17,224 nt of DNA. Origin: JAVZCJ01 sp964532175 (lineage in GTDB: Archaea > Thermoproteota > Nitrososphaeria_A > Caldarchaeales > JAVZCJ01). Under the pieces are notes generated by a model that was not told where the DNA came from, did not search any database, and was given only the letters and a program-made list of their open reading frames with translations. The position numbers were made by a program, and so were the translations under genes. The stretch lies in contig CAZHGP010000027.1 of assembly GCA_964532175.1 (NCBI GenBank), positions 1-17,224 of the forward strand. The letters are read 5' to 3'. Below, one piece after another: positions 1-7,043 of the stretch; the first letter of the stretch is position 1, and each line of letters starts with the position of its first letter.

Positions 1-946
1 TATTATTTATATGAATTGCAGGTAAGAGCTGTTGTGCAATATAGAATCTATTCTCAATCGAATAAGCATCAAAGAATGTAAATGGAAGTTTTTCAACTTC
101 TTCTTTTAGAATTCTTATTTCTTTCTCGTTTACATCATAGACTTGAAGTATTAATGATACTTTTTCTTCTTCAGATATTTTTTTATACCACCATTTTATA
201 TAATATTGATTTATTATTCCTCTTCTTACAATGTGTTCATTAAAATGATAAAGTACTGTTCTAGGATTCATGTTTAAGTTTATGGCAATTTCTGAAAGTG
301 ACCTCAATGAATTTATTTGTAACTCTTTAAGTATAAGCAAATCTTGATAATCTACAAGAGGATCTTTTAATGGTTCACTTTCGAATGGTTGTTCAACATT
401 TATATCTGGTGATTCTAAATTATTCCAGTCAATTTTCCATTCCCAATTATCAAAATCAAAGTATTTTGCATTTAAAGAAAGATGTCTAGAAGATGTTAAT
501 TCGTATGCATAATAATTATTAAGTATTCCTTCTTCTATTAATGAGTCTAAGAAATTTCTATATTCTTTTCTATATCTTGTTGGTATAGCAAACATTGCAT
601 AATATTCATTATAAGGCAATGTGCTTGCATAATATATTAAATAACCAATTTCTGAAAGTTTCCATAAGAATTTTTCAGCATATTGTAAAAAGTTTTCTTG
701 AAATTCTAATTTTGCCCATGTTCTAACTAAAGCAAGTTTATTATAATCTATTCCTAAATGTACTCCTATGCCTTTTTCTTTAAATTGTTTGCATATTTTA
801 TATCTTATTGTTTCTACTGGTATTCCTGTTACTCTAGATAGTAATGAAAAATTTCTTGGTCCATATTTTTTTATTGCTTCAATAAGTTTATATGTAGGCT
901 CTAATTCTATTTTTTCTTTTTTATTATTTGGAACAATTATTGACAA
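1..946 (-). CDS. Two-HTH transcriptional regulator (Lrp/AsnC-like winged helix), 3' end outside window
   Basis: The minus-strand frame stays open from 946 to the left edge, giving about 315 residues without a stop. A predicted helix-turn-helix lies near residues 18-55 (containing GIPVETIRYK) and a second near residues 199-245 (SLSEIAINLNMNPRTVLYHF), each followed by a basic wing-like stretch. Two wHTH units around a mixed middle domain resemble archaeal Lrp/AsnC-like regulators; the ligand is unknown. The start is read as TTG at 946-944: the nearby ATG at 953-951 hits a stop after nine codons, while TTG follows a GTGAT Shine-Dalgarno piece at 956-952. A palindromic TATA element lies 33 nt or more upstream. 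It is divergent from the small winged-helix gene at 1395. The family assignment is inferred from motif pattern; the C-terminus is not visible. Confidence 0.72.
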   Translation of the reverse strand, partial: MSIIVPNNKKEKIELEPTYKLIEAIKKYGPRNFSLLSRVTGIPVETIRYKICKQFKEKGIGVHLGIDYNKLALVRTWAKLEFQENFLQYAEKFLWKLSEIGYLIYYASTLPYNEYYAMFAIPTRYRKEYRNFLDSLIEEGILNNYYAYELTSSRHLSLNAKYFDFDNWEWKIDWNNLESPDINVEQPFESEPLKDPLVDYQDLLILKELQINSLRSLSEIAINLNMNPRTVLYHFNEHIVRRGIINQYYIKWWYKKISEEEKVSLILQVYDVNEKEIRILKEEVEKLPFTFFDAYSIENRFYIAQQLLPAIHINN

Positions 947-978
947 TTTTCATCACTCTATTATTTACTTCTAAATCA

Positions 979-994
979 TATATAAGCTTATATA
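979..994 (-). promoter_or_regulatory. Palindromic TATA promoter/possible operator of the regulator at 1-946
   Basis: The 16-nt sequence tatataagcttatata is a perfect palindrome and contains TATA-like cores on both strands. On the minus strand it is placed correctly to start a transcript near 960, giving a leader of about 14 nt that holds the GTGAT ribosome site. Overlap of a dyad with the TATA box would suit autoregulation, but that is inference. Confidence 0.5.
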
Positions 995-1255
995 AGTTTT
1001 TCTATACGAAACATTCATTTTCTCCTTGAACTTTTTAATTAAAGTGTTAAAAAATAATAAAATTAAATAAACAATAATGAACTAAATTGAACAATTTTAA
1101 TCTCATTTATTTTATAAAAGTTTTTATTTTTCAAAAATAATAAACAATGATCTTTTTAATTTGATAATAATTTATAAATATTCTAACAGTAATACATAAA
1201 GCTCCTCAGAAGATATATAATAATAACAATTTTATTAAATAAAAATTGTTTTATT

Positions 1256-1347
1256 TTCACAATTTTTCTATTCTTTTTAATATAGCACATTTAAACAATG
1301 TGATTTTTATTGGAAAATTCACAAATTTTTCTTTTATTTTTTGTGAA
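1256..1347. repeat. Three TTCACAA motifs upstream of the wHTH gene (two direct, one inverted)
   Basis: TTCACAA occurs at 1256-1262 and 1318-1324, in both cases followed by a run reading (A)TTTTTCT, and as its reverse complement TTGTGAA at 1341-1347. The last two form an 8-bp dyad, TTCACAAA/TTTGTGAA (1318-1325 and 1340-1347). The nearest copy ends about 16 nt before the TATA-like box at 1363-1377. This could be a set of operator sites; base composition makes chance hits easier, so it is only suggestive. Confidence 0.35.
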
Positions 1348-1362
1348 AAATAACAGAAAAGT

Positions 1363-1377
1363 TCATATACTTATATA
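1363..1377 (+). promoter_or_regulatory. TATA-like box for the wHTH gene at 1395
   Basis: The stretch catatacttatata is centred about 25 nt before the ATG, the archaeal spacing for a transcript that begins at or next to the start codon. No Shine-Dalgarno sequence lies in front of the ATG, which fits leaderless translation. Confidence 0.55.
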
Positions 1378-1394
1378 GAAATAATTTTATAGAA

Positions 1395-1712
1395 ATGAAT
1401 GTCCCTATCTTAAAGAATAATTCCATTCGTAAAAATAGAAGTAGCATAGAAATTATTGCAAATATTTTAGAAATTGCTAAAGATGGAGCTAAAAAAACTA
1501 GAATAATGTACTTAGCTAATTTAAGTTTTGATCAACTTAAAAAATATTTGAATTTCTTAATAGATAAAAAACTTTTAGAATATAATCCTAATGAGAAGAA
1601 GTATAAAACAACTAATAGAGGATCAGAATTTCTTAAAATGTTTCGTGAATTTAAAGAAAGTGAAATTGCTTATAGAGAAAAATTAAGCATTTTAGAAAAA
1701 CTTGTATTATAA
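1395..1712 (+). CDS. Small winged-helix DNA-binding protein (HTH_45/ArnR1-like)
   Basis: A 105-residue basic protein. Residues 16-80 form a single winged helix: helices in SSIEIIANILEIAKDG and KTRIMYLANLSFDQLKKYL, the recognition-like helix FDQLKKYLNFLIDKKLLEY (residues 45-63), and a wing ending KKYKTTNRGSEFL. The pattern is that of the archaeal single-domain winged-helix family Pfam HTH_45, in which many members are transcriptional regulators; a short helical tail (about 82-105) may form a dimer coil. It has its own TATA-like box and no SD site, so it is probably leaderless. It is divergent from the two-HTH regulator and convergent with ecfT (15 nt between stops). Its target is unknown; the repeats just upstream could be its own sites. 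Confidence 0.8.
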   Translation: MNVPILKNNSIRKNRSSIEIIANILEIAKDGAKKTRIMYLANLSFDQLKKYLNFLIDKKLLEYNPNEKKYKTTNRGSEFLKMFREFKESEIAYREKLSILEKLVL

Positions 1713-1732
1713 AATTATTTTTATTTTTTAAA
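1713..1732 (+). terminator. T-rich termination region after the wHTH gene
   Basis: Immediately after the stop codon the plus strand reads a T-dominated stretch (attatttttatttttt). Archaeal RNA polymerase commonly terminates at such T runs without a hairpin. The region also overlaps the 3' end of the convergent ecfT. Confidence 0.4.
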
Positions 1733-2525
1733 GAACTTGCGGAATAATTGCTCCATATCCAATAATCCTAAGTACTATAAATATAATTGTTAAAATTATA
1801 CTGAAAATAGTGAATAAATAATCTTTTTTAATAAATTTTATTTGAATTATTGAAGTTCTTTTTCCTCTTATACTAAATCCTCTTGATTCCATAGCCATTG
1901 CTAATTCCCCAGTTCTCCTAAAAGTAGTTACTAATAAAGGTGCTATTATTGGTACTGCTTTTCTAAGTTTTGAAAAAATTGATCCTGACCTTAAATCCAA
2001 CCCTCTTGCCTCTTGTGCTGAAAGAATCAATTGGCCATCTCCTAAAAGAGTTGGTATAAATCTAAATACTCCTGAAATACCAAATGCAATTGAATATGGT
2101 AATCCAATTTTAACAAGTCCTACTTCTAAATCTTCAACTTTTGTTGTTGCTAAAAAAATTAATCCAGCTAAAATCATTGCACAAAGTCTTATTCCAACAG
2201 CTAAAGCATAAAGGAAAGCTTCTTTATAAAATATTAATGGTCCAAATTCAAAAATTATTATATTTCCAATTCTCCTAAATAAAGGCCAAAGAATTAAGCA
2301 CATTATAAATAAAGAAATCATTCCAGGATAAGCAAATTTAAATTCTTTAAGTGTTTTTGAAATTAAACCTATTGAAAAGACTATTATAAAAATCATTAAT
2401 GTCCATAATGGATCATTAAAAGTCATAGACCATATAAAAACGCATAAAACCCATGAAAGCTTAGCTCTAGGATCTATTTTATGAATTATGGATTCTTTTT
2501 CTACATATAATGCATATTTAGGCAT
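1728..2525 (-). CDS. ecfT: Energy-coupling factor transporter transmembrane protein EcfT
   Basis: A 265-residue membrane protein that links the ATPase to the substrate-binding S component in ECF importers. It shows the family start motif IHKIDPRAKL (residues 14-23), five to six hydrophobic segments (about 25-55, 65-82, 102-127, 140-160, 235-262) and the two cytoplasmic coupling motifs that dock on the ATPase: ARG at 173-175 (SAQEARGLD) and SRG at 214-216 (AMESRGF). Length is normal for EcfT/CbiQ proteins. The ATG at 2525 has a strong SD (GGGGAGGAT, just upstream) that lies inside the end of the ATPase gene, whose reading frame overlaps by 8 nt, so the two are translationally coupled. It is the last gene of the S-A-T operon. 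Confidence 0.92.
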   Translation of the reverse strand: MPKYALYVEKESIIHKIDPRAKLSWVLCVFIWSMTFNDPLWTLMIFIIVFSIGLISKTLKEFKFAYPGMISLFIMCLILWPLFRRIGNIIIFEFGPLIFYKEAFLYALAVGIRLCAMILAGLIFLATTKVEDLEVGLVKIGLPYSIAFGISGVFRFIPTLLGDGQLILSAQEARGLDLRSGSIFSKLRKAVPIIAPLLVTTFRRTGELAMAMESRGFSIRGKRTSIIQIKFIKKDYLFTIFSIILTIIFIVLRIIGYGAIIPQVL

Positions 2526-4209
2526 TTTTATCCTCCCCTATATTTATATAAGAAATGATCTCTTTTACACTTAAAAACGGCTGACCAAATTTTTTTATAG
2601 AATATTCTGTTATTTGCGGTGGTTTTAAGAAATATTTTTCAAGTTCATCAATTTTCGAGAAAACATTTCTTGTAGAATCATTCATCTTTATTTCTCCTTG
2701 ATGCAAAACTATTGTTCTTTCACAATATTCAGCTACAACCCACATATCATGAGTTATTGTAATTACTGTTACACCCATATTATTTAAATCTTTAGCGAGT
2801 TCCATTATCTTCCTTGTTTCTCCTGGACTAAGACCTGTTGTAGGTTCATCTAAAATAATTATTTTTGGATTTAATGTAAGAACAGATCCTACAGCTACTC
2901 TTTGTCTATTTGCTTTATTTAAAAAGAATGGATCTTCATTAGCAATATCTTCAATATTAAGTACTTTCATTACATGTTTCACTCTTTTTTCAATTTCTTC
3001 TCTTGACAACTTTAATTGCAATGGTCCAAATTCAAGCTCTTCTTTAACAGTATTTGAAAATATTTGATAATCAGGATTTTGAAAAACATATCCAACTATT
3101 CTTCCACGTTTAAGTATTGTTTGCTTTGTTACATCTTCACCAAATAGTTTTATCTTCCCTTTCGTAGGGCTCATTATTCCAGCTATTAAATGTGCTAATG
3201 TTGTTTTTCCACTTCCATTCTGTCCTATTAAACCAATAAATTCTCCATCGTATATTTTTAAATTTATATTTTTTAAGGCCCATATGTTTGGTTCGTATGA
3301 ATGCCAAACATCTATCACTTCTATTGCTGGAATATTTGAATATTTTTTTACTTCTTTCTCAATCAATGGTTTTACTTTCCATTTTGAAGGAGTATTCATT
3401 ATTGCTTCTTGAATATTAAGAGGGTATTCTTTATTATAATTCATTTTATGAAAAAATTCAGTTACTTGAGGTGGAGCTAATCCCATCTCAATCAATTCAT
3501 CAACTTTTGAGAAAATTTCTCTAGGTTTTCCATCATAAATTATTTTTCCATTATTTAAAACTATTACTCTATCAACTATTTCTGTTATTCTATCTAAATG
3601 ATGGTCAACCATTACTAATGTTATTGGTTTTTCTTTTTTAAGATTTTTTACTATTTCATATATTTCATATTTTCCTATTGGGTCTAAATCTGAAGTAGCT
3701 TCATCTAAAACTAATATGCTTGGAAGCATGCTTAAAACAGATGCTATTGCTAATCTTTGTTTTTGACCACCACTTAAAGCAAAAGTATATTTTTTCTCCA
3801 TTCCTATAAGTCTAGTCCATTTTAAAGCATTTTCAACTCTTTCTTTTATTTCTTCTATATCAAGCCCAAGATTTTCAGGACCGAACGCAACTTCTAAAAG
3901 AACAGTTGTTCTAAACAATTGTGATTCATAATCTTGAAAGACTATCCCTACATGTTGACATATTTCTGCTACACTTTTCTCTTTAGTATTCAATCCATTA
4001 ACAATTACTTCTCCATTGAATTCATCACATTTAACTAAATTAGGCACTAATCCTGCTATACATGCACATAAAGTGCTTTTTCCAGCTCCAGTTGGACCTA
4101 TTATTCCAATGGATTCTCCTAATTTTACATTTAAATTTATTCCTTCCAATGCATATTTTTTTGCCATTCTATATTTTACATAAAGATCTTTAATACTTAT
4201 TATATCCAT
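2518..4209 (-). CDS. ecfA: Fused double ECF ATPase (EcfA-EcfA'), second half with degenerate signature
   Basis: A 563-residue protein with two ABC ATPase domains in one chain, powering the ECF importer from the cytoplasmic side. Domain 1: Walker A GPTGAGKST (38-46), Q-loop VFQDYESQLF, signature LSGGQ (about 145-149), Walker B ILVLDEATSDLDP (about 165-177), H-loop MVDHH. Domain 2: Walker A GQNGSGKTT (about 329-337), Q-loop VFQNPDYQIF, Walker B IIILDEPTTGLSP (about 444-456), H-loop TITHD. In domain 2 the signature is LNKANRQR instead of LSGGQxQR and the D-loop Asp is Ser (GLSP), so one composite ATP site is probably weak. Each half ends with a PPQ(V/I)TE element, showing internal duplication. 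The ATG at 4209 has SD GAGGAT. Other bacteria usually encode two separate EcfA proteins. Confidence 0.92.
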   Translation of the reverse strand: MDIISIKDLYVKYRMAKKYALEGINLNVKLGESIGIIGPTGAGKSTLCACIAGLVPNLVKCDEFNGEVIVNGLNTKEKSVAEICQHVGIVFQDYESQLFRTTVLLEVAFGPENLGLDIEEIKERVENALKWTRLIGMEKKYTFALSGGQKQRLAIASVLSMLPSILVLDEATSDLDPIGKYEIYEIVKNLKKEKPITLVMVDHHLDRITEIVDRVIVLNNGKIIYDGKPREIFSKVDELIEMGLAPPQVTEFFHKMNYNKEYPLNIQEAIMNTPSKWKVKPLIEKEVKKYSNIPAIEVIDVWHSYEPNIWALKNINLKIYDGEFIGLIGQNGSGKTTLAHLIAGIMSPTKGKIKLFGEDVTKQTILKRGRIVGYVFQNPDYQIFSNTVKEELEFGPLQLKLSREEIEKRVKHVMKVLNIEDIANEDPFFLNKANRQRVAVGSVLTLNPKIIILDEPTTGLSPGETRKIMELAKDLNNMGVTVITITHDMWVVAEYCERTIVLHQGEIKMNDSTRNVFSKIDELEKYFLKPPQITEYSIKKFGQPFLSVKEIISYINIGEDKNA

Positions 4210-4266
4210 TTAAAATCCTCATCTTATTCTTATTTTAAAAAATAAAGAGGGGAATAAATTTATTTA

Positions 4267-5073
4267 CTAATCTTTTGAAAGTAAAGCTATTCCAACAATG
4301 AATATTAGTAAAAAAACTAATCCAGTTGCAATTAATGGTGTTCCAACAAATATCAATCCAGGACCAAATAGTAATGGTTGTCCCAATCCTAAGCCAAGTA
4401 TAATGCATACAAAATCTCCAACGATTCCACCTATTATTGTTAATAAGAACCCTATTTTATGATGGCTTTTTACTTCTTTTGGAGTATATGTATATCCTGA
4501 CATTATATCTGTCCAAAGCCACCCTGCTTTTACAGCTCTATCATAGAATAAACCCATTAATATAGGGCTTATAATGGCTGCATGTAAGAAATTGTTGAAA
4601 GTAATTATAAATGCTATTGGCGTAAATGGCACAAATCCAACAAGTTCTGTCCAAAAAGCTATTACAAATCCACATGAAGATGCATGGAGCAAGTTTACAA
4701 GTTCAAATGCAGCTAAACTTTTTAAATTTTTACAATGTGGTGGCTCTTTAAATATTCTTCTCCAAACATAGTATGGCACAAGTCCCATTACAAAGTTTCC
4801 AATAAATCCTCCTATACTTCCAATAGTTAATGCTCCAGACATTAAATCGTATCCAATTAAGTTTCCAAAAGCTGTTCCCCATGCAGCTGCTGGACCAAAT
4901 AGTAAACTACATACAATTGGTATAGCATTGGCTGGTCTTAAAGATGTTACTCCTGGAATAATCCATACAGGTAATTGTGCAAAGATCCATAGAAAAACAG
5001 CATAAAGAGCAGTACTAAGAATAAAGAAAGAAACAATTCTTGTATGTTTCCACATTTCGATTAATTCTTTCAT
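4267..5073 (-). CDS. ECF transporter S component-like membrane protein, substrate unknown
   Basis: A 268-residue, very hydrophobic protein, first gene of the S-A-T operon and therefore the likely dedicated substrate-binding subunit. Residues 12-35 form the first membrane helix; the stretch RPANAIPIVCSLLFGP (46-61) followed by GNLIGYDL resembles the loop 1/TM2-TM3 region of many S components. Further helices follow at roughly 85-105, 115-140, 150-175. The usual S component has about 180-200 residues; here about 70 extra residues (200-265) form two more membrane helices. ATG at 5073 with SD AAGGTG seven nt upstream. The substrate (a vitamin, queuosine precursor or similar) cannot be read from the sequence. 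Assignment rests on context plus general pattern. Confidence 0.72.
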   Translation of the reverse strand: MKELIEMWKHTRIVSFFILSTALYAVFLWIFAQLPVWIIPGVTSLRPANAIPIVCSLLFGPAAAWGTAFGNLIGYDLMSGALTIGSIGGFIGNFVMGLVPYYVWRRIFKEPPHCKNLKSLAAFELVNLLHASSCGFVIAFWTELVGFVPFTPIAFIITFNNFLHAAIISPILMGLFYDRAVKAGWLWTDIMSGYTYTPKEVKSHHKIGFLLTIIGGIVGDFVCIILGLGLGQPLLFGPGLIFVGTPLIATGLVFLLIFIVGIALLSKD

Positions 5074-5095
5074 TTTTAAACACCTTTTTCTTTAC

Positions 5096-5113
5096 TTATA
5101 TAATTATAAATTT
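5096..5113 (-). promoter_or_regulatory. TATA-like promoter of the ECF operon
   Basis: On the minus strand this reads an A/T-rich TATA element (TTTATAATTATATAA). It is about 25-40 nt upstream of the ATG at 5073, leaving room for a short leader that carries the AAGGTG ribosome site at 5086-5081. Confidence 0.45.
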
Positions 5114-5167
5114 ATCTATTAAAACTTTTTTTATCATTTATATGTAAAATAATCTACTTTTTGTTAA

Positions 5168-5184
5168 AATATATAAGATATATT
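5168..5184 (+). promoter_or_regulatory. TATA element with 7-bp dyad ahead of the nitroreductase gene
   Basis: AATATAT-AAG-ATATATT is a perfect inverted repeat with a 3-nt spacer and doubles as a TATA-like box. It would place transcription start near 5200-5205, giving a leader that contains the GGAGGGG ribosome site at 5219-5225. A regulator binding here would block TBP, but no regulator is shown. Confidence 0.42.
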
Positions 5185-5230
5185 CTTATTTTTTTAAAAA
5201 CAAATAGTTTAAAAATATGGAGGGGAAAAA

Positions 5231-5818
5231 TTGGAAAAATCTTTTATTTTAGAATTAGCAACTAAAAGAGTTTCTATAAGGAAATTTTCTAAAAAGAAAA
5301 TAAGTTTTAAAGAAATTTTAAGAATTCTAGAAGTTGCTAGACAAGCTCCTTCAGGTGCTAATACTCAACCTTGGAGATTTATAATTATAGATGATTTGAA
5401 ATTAAAGAAAAATATTAGAAAAATATGTGAGAAAATTGAGAAAAATTTTCATAAAAAAGCTCCTAAATGGTTAAAGAATTGGCTTAAAAATAATAAAATA
5501 AGTTACTCTAAGCCTTTTTTATTAGAAGCACCTTATTTAATAGTTGTAATTTCTAATAAAAAATTTCCATATTATAAAGAATCAACATGGATAGCGATTG
5601 GTTATATGCTTTTAGCAATAGAAGAAATTGGATTAGCAACTTTAACTTATACTCCATCTAATACTGAATTTTTAAAAAGAATATTAAAAATACCTTACAA
5701 TTATAGTTTAGAAGCTATTCTTCCAATAGGTTATCCTTTAGAGAAAAAGAATAAGAATAGAAAGAAATTAAGTGAAATTATTTTCTATAATAAATATGGT
5801 TTATCTTTTCCTATTTAA
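5231..5818 (+). CDS. Nitroreductase-family FMN oxidoreductase
   Basis: A 195-residue protein of the nitroreductase superfamily, FMN-dependent dimeric enzymes reducing nitro groups, quinones or related substrates with NAD(P)H. The N-terminal KRVSIRKF and the segment ARQAPSGANTQPWRF (about 36-50) are the classic FMN-phosphate and ring contacts; the central APYLIVVIS strand, the helix WIAIGYMLLAIEEIGLAT, and the C-terminal LPIGYP complete the family core. The start is TTG at 5231, five nt after a strong SD GGAGGGG; the nearby ATG at 5217 is out of frame. It is followed after 55 nt by the GfcR-like regulator gene, so the two may be co-transcribed. The exact substrate cannot be assigned. Confidence 0.88.
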   Translation: MEKSFILELATKRVSIRKFSKKKISFKEILRILEVARQAPSGANTQPWRFIIIDDLKLKKNIRKICEKIEKNFHKKAPKWLKNWLKNNKISYSKPFLLEAPYLIVVISNKKFPYYKESTWIAIGYMLLAIEEIGLATLTYTPSNTEFLKRILKIPYNYSLEAILPIGYPLEKKNKNRKKLSEIIFYNKYGLSFPI

Positions 5819-5873
5819 TTTAATGTTTTTATTCTTTCTTATATTCTAAAATCTTGTTAAAGATGGAGTAAAA

Positions 5874-6587
5874 ATGACTAAATTATCTGAAACAAAGAAA
5901 AAAATTTTTGCAATAGAGATTTTGCAATTATTAAAAAAGGAATATTCTTATAATGAACTTTCAAAAATGTTAGATTTACCAATACCTGTTATAAGCAGAT
6001 ATATAAATGGGCATGTTCTTCCAAATATTGAAAGAGCTGATAAAATACTTAGTTTCTTTAAAGAAGAATATTTGATTGAAATGATTAAATCTAAAATTAA
6101 AATTAAAGAAAATGGAATTTTCGATTTATCATCTTTAGTTCATGATACAATGCTTCAAAAAATTGTTGGTAAAACTGTTTTTCATGAATTTGAAATAATT
6201 GATATAGATAAAATTTTAACAGTTGAAACAAATGGTATACCTTTAGCTGTACAAATTGGAAATGAATTTGGAGTAGATGTAATAATAGCAAAAAAGCAGA
6301 AAGAACTTGGAGTAGATGAATTTATTGAAGAAAAAAGTATTGTTTCACCTAGTGTTGGAAAATTTTTCTATATTCCAAAAGATTCTATAAAAAAAGATGA
6401 TTTAGTTTTAATAGTTGATGACATAATAAGAACAGGTGTAACTATAAATGGTTTAATAAAATTAATTGAGAAAGCTAAAGCTAAACCTGCTGGAATATTT
6501 ACTCTTATATCTACAAAAGATGCGATAGAAAATCTTAAAAAAACAACTAATATTAAATGTCAAATTTCTTCATTACTTATTCTTTAA
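5874..6587 (+). CDS. gfcR: GfcR-like regulator: HTH plus phosphoribosyltransferase domain
   Basis: A 237-residue protein with an N-terminal helix-turn-helix (residues about 11-50, containing SYNELSKMLDLPIPVISRYI) joined to a type I phosphoribosyltransferase fold (about 75-237). The PRPP-binding loop is visible as LIVDDIIRTGVT near residues 178-190. This architecture is that of archaeal GfcR/PyrE-like regulators, which in haloarchaea control sugar metabolism and use the PRT domain as a metabolite sensor rather than as an enzyme. ATG at 5874, with GGAG a few nt upstream. The gene follows the nitroreductase by 55 nt. The ligand and targets here are inferred from family knowledge only; a catalytic orotate-type PRTase role cannot be fully excluded, though the fused HTH argues for regulation. 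Confidence 0.83.
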   Translation: MTKLSETKKKIFAIEILQLLKKEYSYNELSKMLDLPIPVISRYINGHVLPNIERADKILSFFKEEYLIEMIKSKIKIKENGIFDLSSLVHDTMLQKIVGKTVFHEFEIIDIDKILTVETNGIPLAVQIGNEFGVDVIIAKKQKELGVDEFIEEKSIVSPSVGKFFYIPKDSIKKDDLVLIVDDIIRTGVTINGLIKLIEKAKAKPAGIFTLISTKDAIENLKKTTNIKCQISSLLIL

Positions 6588-6600
6588 AATAAATAAACTT

Positions 6601-6615
6601 GGAAATACTTATAAG
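6601..6615 (+). promoter_or_regulatory. BRE/TATA promoter of the tat operon
   Basis: ggaaatacttataag combines a purine-rich BRE-like start with the TATA core CTTATAAG (6608-6615), centred about 26 nt before the tatA1 ATG. No SD site precedes that ATG, so the operon mRNA is probably leaderless. Confidence 0.6.
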
Positions 6616-6637
6616 TTAGATTAAGAAAATTATTTTT

Positions 6638-7006
6638 ATGTTAGGTTGGCCTGAAATCGTATTAATACTAGTCATACTATTGCTTATTTTTGGTCCAAGT
6701 AAAATGCCTGAAATAGCACGTACCTTAGGTGAAGCTTTTAGAGAATTTAAGAAAGCTAGTGAAGAGCTTCAAAAAACTGTTGAAGAACCTATTCCTCAAA
6801 CTACTTCTCAAGCTATCCCTCAAACTAGCCCCCCTCAAGTTACTCCTCCAGTTAATAATGTTTCTGAAAAAAGTAAAGAAGATGAAAATTTGATTATACA
6901 ATTAGCTAAAAAATTAGGAATATCTACTGAAGGAAAAGATATTCAAACAATCATGAATGAGATAGAAGAAAAAGTTAAAATTAATAAAGAAGAGAGTAAA
7001 GGTTAA
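6638..7006 (+). CDS. tatA: Twin-arginine translocase TatA-type subunit 1 (proline-rich linker)
   Basis: A 122-residue single-span protein forming part of the Tat pore that exports folded proteins. Residues 6-18 are the membrane helix, preceded by WPE; then the hinge FGPSKMPE (18-25) and the amphipathic helix IARTLGEAFREFKKASEEL. Residues 51-72 form a Pro/Thr/Gln-rich linker (PIPQTTSQAIPQTSPP), and residues 84-108 form a small helical tail containing AKKLGISTEGKDI, shared with the second TatA. The linker and tail make it longer than a minimal TatA. The FGPSKMPE hinge with conserved Pro fits a TatA or TatB role. First gene of tatA1-tatA2-tatC, 37 nt before tatA2, with its own leaderless promoter. 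Confidence 0.92.
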   Translation: MLGWPEIVLILVILLLIFGPSKMPEIARTLGEAFREFKKASEELQKTVEEPIPQTTSQAIPQTSPPQVTPPVNNVSEKSKEDENLIIQLAKKLGISTEGKDIQTIMNEIEEKVKINKEESKG

Positions 7007-7043
7007 AAGCTTGTATTTCTTATCAAATTAGAGGTGGAAAAGG

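Larger units (their letters stand above)
960..1394. other. AT-rich divergent intergenic region (about 435 nt) without a convincing gene
   Basis: No reading frame of useful length and no GC-rich RNA gene is visible here. It holds the palindromic TATA element at 979-994, an imperfect A/T-rich central part, a 9-bp inverted repeat AACAATTTT/AAAATTGTT (1225-1233 and 1242-1250, 8-nt loop), three copies of a TTCACAA motif (1256-1262, 1318-1324, and inverted at 1341-1347), and the promoter of the gene at 1395. The length and the repeats suggest regulation of the two flanking DNA-binding protein genes. A short untranslated RNA cannot be excluded. Confidence 0.6.

Noticed and set aside
951..957. GTGATGA on the minus strand as a C box of a C/D small RNA
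   Set aside because: It coincides with the ribosome site of the regulator and no D box with a plausible guide spacing is seen.
768..974. Plus-strand frame of 68 codons
   Set aside because: It is antisense to the N-terminal HTH of the regulator at 1-946, which runs without interruption and has a usable TTG start and GTGAT site.
1225..1250. 9-bp hairpin as an intrinsic terminator or small RNA
   Set aside because: It is almost entirely A/T, no transcript is known to enter it, and such hairpins are frequent in DNA of this composition.
4574..4771. Plus-strand frame inside the S component gene
   Set aside because: It overlaps a membrane protein gene in antisense, and its translation resembles no known fold.
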